This document shows positions 59,940 through 64,000 of a DNA stretch of 64,000 nt, in pieces; position 1 is the stretch's first letter, and each line of letters begins with the position of its first letter. The DNA is from Nocardia sp. NBC_01329. GTDB taxonomy: Bacteria > Actinomycetota > Actinomycetes > Mycobacteriales > Mycobacteriaceae. A model generated the notes under the pieces. It ran no database searches and was not told where the DNA came from. It was given only the letters and a program-made list of their open reading frames with translations. The DNA is taken from assembly GCF_035956715.1 (NCBI RefSeq), contig NZ_CP108381.1, forward strand, positions 496,001 to 560,000, given 5' to 3'. The translations under genes and the position numbers were made by a program.

Positions 59940-60965
59940 GTGAATCGTCGGCTCATCACGCTTCTGGTCGCTCTGTTCCCGGTTCTGCTGTTCGGTGTGG
60001 TGGGCAGTGTGTACACCGTGCCGTTCGTCGCGTTGGGGCCCGGGCCCACCTTCGATACGCTGGGTGAAGTGGATGGCCTGGCGGTCGTGCAGGTCTCCGG
60101 GGCGGAGGTCGACCGGACCAGCGGGCATCTGAACATGACCACGGTCGCGGTACGGGACGGGCTGACGATTTTCGAGGCGCTCGGTTTCTGGGTCAGTGGA
60201 CGGCACGGGATCGTGCCGCGTGCCGAGGTGTACCCGCCTGGGGTGTCCCGGGAGGAAGTGGACGAGTCGAACGAGCAGGACTTCGCGACGTCGGAAAGCA
60301 ATGCCGAGGTCGCGGCCATGCATCAGCTGAACCTGCCGACCGCGGTGCTGGTGCACGAGGTCTCCGAGGAGGGCCCCGCCCATGATGTGCTGCGCGCCGG
60401 TGATCAGATCGTGAGCGTGAACGGTAAGCCGGTCGCGACCACCCAGGACGTGGTCACCGAGGTGTCGAGCCGGGCCCCCGGGACGGTCCTCACAATGGTG
60501 TACCGGCGGGACGGCGCCGAGCAGACGGCGAACGTCACCCTCGCTGCGCGGCCCGATGACGAGGCCAAGGGTTTTCTCGGGTTGACACCCACCGAGGCGG
60601 CGGCGCCGCCCGTGCAGATCGATTTCAACCTGGCCGATATCGGTGGCCCGTCGGCCGGGCTGATGTTCAGCCTGGCGCTGGTGGAGAAACTGAGTCCGGG
60701 AGATCTGGACGGCGGTTCCTTCGTGGCGGGGACCGGGAGTATCGACGAGAACGGCAAGGTCGGTGCGATCGGCGGCATCCAGTACAAGATGATGGCCGCC
60801 CGGGAGGCGGGAGCGGAGACGTTCCTGGTGCCGGCGGGTAATTGCAACGAGGCGAGCCAGCGGGTCCCGGAGGGACTCCGGTTGGTTCGGGTGGAGACGC
60901 TGGCCGGCGCCGTACAGGCACTCGAGGATCTGTCCGCGGGCCAGGCCGCGCCCAGTTGTAGCTGA
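59940..60965 (+). CDS. membrane-anchored PDZ-Lon (S16) protease
   Basis: 341 residues (Rv3194c is 340). A short N-terminal membrane anchor (about 4-24, RLITLLVALFPVLLFGVVGS) is followed by a PDZ domain (about 130-200; VLVHEVSEEGPAHDVLRAGD, VSVNGKPV) and a Lon-type protease domain with catalytic Ser238 (GGPSAGLMFSLAL) and Lys283 (GIQYKMMAA). The catalytic dyad is intact. It lacks a AAA+ part, so it must act on unfolded or specific partners at the outer face of the membrane. The start is GTG 59940 with TAGTGT ending seven bases upstream; the eight-codon longer frame is rejected. Substrates unknown. Confidence 0.93.
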   Translation: MNRRLITLLVALFPVLLFGVVGSVYTVPFVALGPGPTFDTLGEVDGLAVVQVSGAEVDRTSGHLNMTTVAVRDGLTIFEALGFWVSGRHGIVPRAEVYPPGVSREEVDESNEQDFATSESNAEVAAMHQLNLPTAVLVHEVSEEGPAHDVLRAGDQIVSVNGKPVATTQDVVTEVSSRAPGTVLTMVYRRDGAEQTANVTLAARPDDEAKGFLGLTPTEAAAPPVQIDFNLADIGGPSAGLMFSLALVEKLSPGDLDGGSFVAGTGSIDENGKVGAIGGIQYKMMAAREAGAETFLVPAGNCNEASQRVPEGLRLVRVETLAGAVQALEDLSAGQAAPSCS

Positions 60966-60989
60966 GACCTGAACCCGACCCACACCACC

Positions 60990-61128
60990 CGCCGTCATCT
61001 CCGGATGGCCCACCTCCCCGCCCCCGGTTCCTGGAGCGCGTGCCTCCGGCCGCCCATGATCGGTGACCATTGAGCACCATCGGAGCGACAGTCCCCCCCG
61101 CCCCGCCGAAGGCGGGGCCATATACACC
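60990..61128 (+). repeat. dispersed intergenic repeat, copy D (diverged)
   Basis: ATCTCCGGATGGCCCACCTC, CGGTTCCTGGAGCG, and the terminal hairpin GCCCCGCCGAAGGCGGGGCC with CATATACACC follow the same order as copies A-C but with many changes. It separates the PDZ-Lon gene from the convergent PPA1309-family gene and may act as its terminator. Confidence 0.6.
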
Positions 61129-61129
61129 C

Positions 61130-61723
61130 TTATTCGGCGGTGTCCTCGAATGTGTGCCGCAGCGCTTCTACCAGGTTCGGTGCGAGGTTCGGGTAGGTGC
61201 GGAGATCCAGGTCGGCGTCGTCGTCTTCGTCCTCTTCGGGCCGTAACTGCAACAGGCACAGGCTGTTTCCCGAACGCAGCACCGCCGCGAACAGCCGGGC
61301 TTCGCGCCGTCCCGGGTGCGCGTGGGCGGCGGCCCGGCCGGCCGCGTCGGCGGCGTCCGCGTCGGCCAGCAATGGAGTGAGGGCCTCGTCGAGATCGTCC
61401 TCGGCGTCGGGTGGGAGGACTACGATCTCCTGAACCAGGACGCAGCCCTCCACCGCGGGGGGCCAGCTGGTTGTGGCGAGGAATTCGTCGAGTGCCATCG
61501 AGCCGCCGGCCACATGATCGGGTAGCGGGTCCTGGGCGATCGGTGTCAGCTCGTCCGCGGCGTCGATCTGATCGATCAGCGCGGGTTCGGCCGCCACCAG
61601 ATCCGCGGTTCGGACCAACGCGAACATCTGCGGTGATCTTTCCCAGCCCTCGGCGTCCACGAACTCCGCGACCTCGTGGACGGAACGGGCAAGGACGATT
61701 TCGGCATGCAGATCGGCGCTCAC
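61130..61723 (-). CDS. PPA1309-family protein of unknown function
   Basis: 197 residues, soluble and acidic, in a family found across actinobacteria beside the PDZ protease and UPF0182 genes. The N-terminal helix reads [21 protein letters not shown] central strand-rich part includes [20 protein letters not shown]. The C-terminal half has [20 protein letters not shown] and the conserved tail [17 protein letters not shown]. No catalytic motif is visible. GTG 61723 with GAGGA upstream fits family length; the upstream open frame is noise. Divergent from UPF0182, with which it may share a regulatory region. Function unknown. Confidence 0.82.
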   Translation of the reverse strand: MSADLHAEIVLARSVHEVAEFVDAEGWERSPQMFALVRTADLVAAEPALIDQIDAADELTPIAQDPLPDHVAGGSMALDEFLATTSWPPAVEGCVLVQEIVVLPPDAEDDLDEALTPLLADADAADAAGRAAAHAHPGRREARLFAAVLRSGNSLCLLQLRPEEDEDDDADLDLRTYPNLAPNLVEALRHTFEDTAE

Positions 61724-61904
61724 CGGACCATCCTCGCATCCGGCGCTGCGACACCGTCCGAACCCTGCGGTCGCGAACATGTCCGTTTTCCGTAAAGTGG
61801 GCGCAGAGGGTCCGTACTGGGCCCGACCGAAACAATTCGGACTGCGGCGCAGCGGCCGGTGGCGATACCGGTACCTTCGCCGCCGGACCCTGGAGAGTGG
61901 CATC

Positions 61905-64000
61905 GTGGGCATGCGCCCCCCCGCCGGTTTACCGTCGCTGTCCCGGCGCAGCCGTCTGCTGCTGGTGGCGGCGGTGGTGCTGGCCGCACTGCTGTTGGTA
62001 GGGCCCCGGCTCATCGATACCTATACGAACTGGCTGTGGTTCGGGGAGGTCGATTTCCGCGGCGTCTACCTGACCGTGCTGCTGACCAGGGTCGCGGTTT
62101 TCGCGGTGGTCGGCCTCATGGTCGGGTTGATCGTGTGGCTCGCGTTGTTGCTGGCCTATCGGTCCCGTCCGGTATTCGTGCCGACCTCGGGCGCCGGCGA
62201 TCCGGTCGCCCGGTACCGGGCGACCGTGCTCGGGAAACTGAAATTGTTCGGGCTCGGTATCCCGGCTCTGTTGGGGATCTTGTCGGGGTTGGTCGCCCAG
62301 TCGAACTGGGTCACCGTGCAATTGTTCCTGCATGGTGGTTCCTTCGGCCGCACGGATCCGCAGTTCGGTCTCGACGTGGGTTTCTACGCCTTCGATCTGC
62401 CGTTCTACCGTATGGTGCTGAACTGGCTGTTCGTCGCCATTGTGATCGCTTTTTTCGCGAATCTGGTGACGCACTACATCTTCGGCGGGCTGCGGCTGAC
62501 CGGGCGGGAGGGTGTGCTCACCACTCCGGCGCGGGTCCAGTTGGCGGCGGTGGCCGGGTTGTTCGTGTTGCTGAAGGCCGTCGCGTATTGGTTCGACCGG
62601 TATCAGCTGCTGATGAGCAGCCGGAAGGAGCCGACCTTCAACGGTGGTTCGTTCACCGATATCAACGCGGTGTTGCCGGCCAAACTGATCCTGCTGTCCA
62701 TCGCGATCATCTGTGCGTTGGCTTTCTTCGCCGGGATCGTGCTGCGTGATCTGCGGGTGCCCGCGATGGCGGCGGCGTTGCTGGTGCTGTCCTCGGTGCT
62801 GGTGGGCGCGGTATGGCCGCTCATGGTGGAGCAGTTCTCGGTGCGTCCGAACGCGGCGGAGAAGGAGAGCGAGTACATCGAGCGCAATATCGATGCGACC
62901 CGCCAGGCCTACGGGATCACCGACGACAAGATCGAATACGTCGATTACAAGGGGGAGAGCAGCAAGAATCCGGTGAATGTGCCGGTGGATTACGCCACCA
63001 TCGGCAACGCCCGGCTGCTGGATCCCAACATCTTGTCCCCGACGTTCACCCAGTTGCGTCAGCTGAAGAACTTCTACGGCTTCCCCGAGGCGCTCGATAT
63101 CGATCGGTATTCGCTCAACGGCCAGGTCCAGGACTATATCGTGGCCGCCCGCGAACTGTCCCCGGCGACCCTGAGCGGTAACCAGACGGACTGGATCAAC
63201 AAGCACACGGTCTATACACACGGCAACGGTTTCGTCGCCGCTCCTGCGAACCGGGTCAACCGGCCGCAGTCCGAGGATCCGAACGCGGCGGGTGGTAGCA
63301 GCGATTCGGGTTATCCGATTTTCCTGGTCAGCGATCTGTTCACGCCGAAGGACCAGCAGCGGATCAAGGTCGATCAGCCGCGTATCTACTACGGCGAGCT
63401 GATCTCGCAGTCCGATCCGGACTACGCCATCGTCGGTACCAAGGACGGCCAGAACCCCCGCGAGTACGACACCGACCAGGCCCGCTTCACCTATGACGGC
63501 TCCGGCGGGGTGCCGATCGGGAACTGGTTCAACCGGCTCGCGTTCGCGGCCAAGTACGCCGAACGCAATATTCTGTTCTCCTCGGCGATCAGCGCCGATT
63601 CGAAGATCCTCTACAACCGGTCGCCGCGTGACCGGGTGGAGAAGGTCGCGCCCTGGCTTACCCCGGACGGTAACGCCTATCCGGCGGTCGTGGACGGGCG
63701 GATCGTCTGGATCGTGGATGCCTACACCACGCTGGACAGCTATCCCTACGCCCAGACGACGTCGCTCGAGGGGGCGGTCGAGGACAGTGTGGATCAGCGC
63801 ACCGGCCGTTTGCTGCCGCGTAAAGAGGTCAGTTACATCCGGAACTCGGTCAAGGCGACGGTCGATGCCTACGACGGCACCGTGAAGTTGTACGAGACCG
63901 ATTCCAGCGATCCGGTCCTGCAGGCCTGGCGGGGTGTGTTCCCGGACGCGGTGATCCCGGAGAACGAGATCAGCGCCGAGTTGCGCGAGCACTTCCGCTA
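61905..64000 (+). CDS. UPF0182 family membrane protein, N-terminal part
   Basis: About 698 residues are present; the gene runs off the right edge (Rv3193c is about 990). Seven membrane helices are visible in the first ~310 residues (for example [59 protein letters not shown] and [20 protein letters not shown]). A large extracytoplasmic domain follows ([39 protein letters not shown]). Function is unknown; it belongs to a family conserved in actinobacteria and cyanobacteria. GTG 61905 has GGAGAG seven bases upstream; an ATG two codons later is the alternative. Divergent from the PPA1309 gene. Confidence 0.92.
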   Translation, partial: MGMRPPAGLPSLSRRSRLLLVAAVVLAALLLVGPRLIDTYTNWLWFGEVDFRGVYLTVLLTRVAVFAVVGLMVGLIVWLALLLAYRSRPVFVPTSGAGDPVARYRATVLGKLKLFGLGIPALLGILSGLVAQSNWVTVQLFLHGGSFGRTDPQFGLDVGFYAFDLPFYRMVLNWLFVAIVIAFFANLVTHYIFGGLRLTGREGVLTTPARVQLAAVAGLFVLLKAVAYWFDRYQLLMSSRKEPTFNGGSFTDINAVLPAKLILLSIAIICALAFFAGIVLRDLRVPAMAAALLVLSSVLVGAVWPLMVEQFSVRPNAAEKESEYIERNIDATRQAYGITDDKIEYVDYKGESSKNPVNVPVDYATIGNARLLDPNILSPTFTQLRQLKNFYGFPEALDIDRYSLNGQVQDYIVAARELSPATLSGNQTDWINKHTVYTHGNGFVAAPANRVNRPQSEDPNAAGGSSDSGYPIFLVSDLFTPKDQQRIKVDQPRIYYGELISQSDPDYAIVGTKDGQNPREYDTDQARFTYDGSGGVPIGNWFNRLAFAAKYAERNILFSSAISADSKILYNRSPRDRVEKVAPWLTPDGNAYPAVVDGRIVWIVDAYTTLDSYPYAQTTSLEGAVEDSVDQRTGRLLPRKEVSYIRNSVKATVDAYDGTVKLYETDSSDPVLQAWRGVFPDAVIPENEISAELREHFR

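Overview
The window is high-G+C actinobacterial chromosome, most likely Nocardia or a close relative in the Mycobacteriales. The reasons are two WhiB proteins with their typical neighbours, a SigH/zinc anti-sigma pair, PdtaS, AdnAB, mycoredoxin, F420-type nitroreductase fold and UPF0182. Gene order also matches, nearly gene for gene from memory, the M. tuberculosis block around Rv3193c to Rv3227. No tRNA, rRNA, insertion sequence, prophage or CRISPR array was seen.

Layout. 1-5.9 kb: aroA (cut by the left edge), an aldehyde dehydrogenase, an SRAP/HMCES abasic-site protein, a small secreted protein, YbaK, sigH-rshA behind a SigH-type promoter, the 24-residue ribosomal protein bL37, and a biotinyl-domain protein. 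5.9-23.7 kb: an accessory hypothetical gene and repeat copies, pdtaS, whiB1 with a CRP-like site, a lipid kinase, membrane and GNAT proteins, a histidine phosphatase, a deazaflavin-type protein, a DEAD-box helicase, a ferritin-like protein, DUF3107, TetR, a DUF3152 metalloprotease, moeZ and a TIGR02569 protein. 23.8-40 kb: a block that I infer was inserted relative to mycobacteria. It holds two NarK carriers, a GntR/CynX-type pair with a shared operator, nirB-nirD-nnaR-cbiX for nitrite assimilation with siroheme supply, a secreted protease, a mobA-moeA fusion and a two-gene amino-acid ABC importer. 40-52.9 kb: alkyltransferase-like protein, LipV-type hydrolase, adnA-adnB, DoxX, a K+ channel, NudC and a DUF2342 metalloprotease. 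53-64 kb: a ThiF/cyclodehydratase-like protein, a UbiB kinase, whiB7 with a full attenuation leader, uvrD2, mrx1, a PDZ-Lon protease, a PPA1309-family protein and UPF0182 (cut by the right edge).

How the genes work together. Redox defence is dense: SigH/RshA, Mrx1, WhiB1, WhiB7, bL37 and DNA repair (SRAP, AdnAB, UvrD2, ATL, NudC). Nitrate/nitrite nutrition is served by NarK, NirBD, NnaR and CbiX, with cofactor genes (MoeZ, MobA-MoeA) in the same window, although no nitrate reductase lies here.

The strongest non-coding signals are four. (1) The whiB7 leader has an AT-tract promoter, a 111-codon leader ORF, an intrinsic terminator and a competing hairpin. (2) sigH has a GGAAC-N18-GTT promoter and two well-placed start codons. 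(3) A dispersed intergenic repeat family carries hairpins. (4) Tandem duplications sit at gene ends and inside adnA. Many genes have no Shine-Dalgarno sequence but a -10-like hexamer 6-7 nt before the start codon, which suggests leaderless transcripts.
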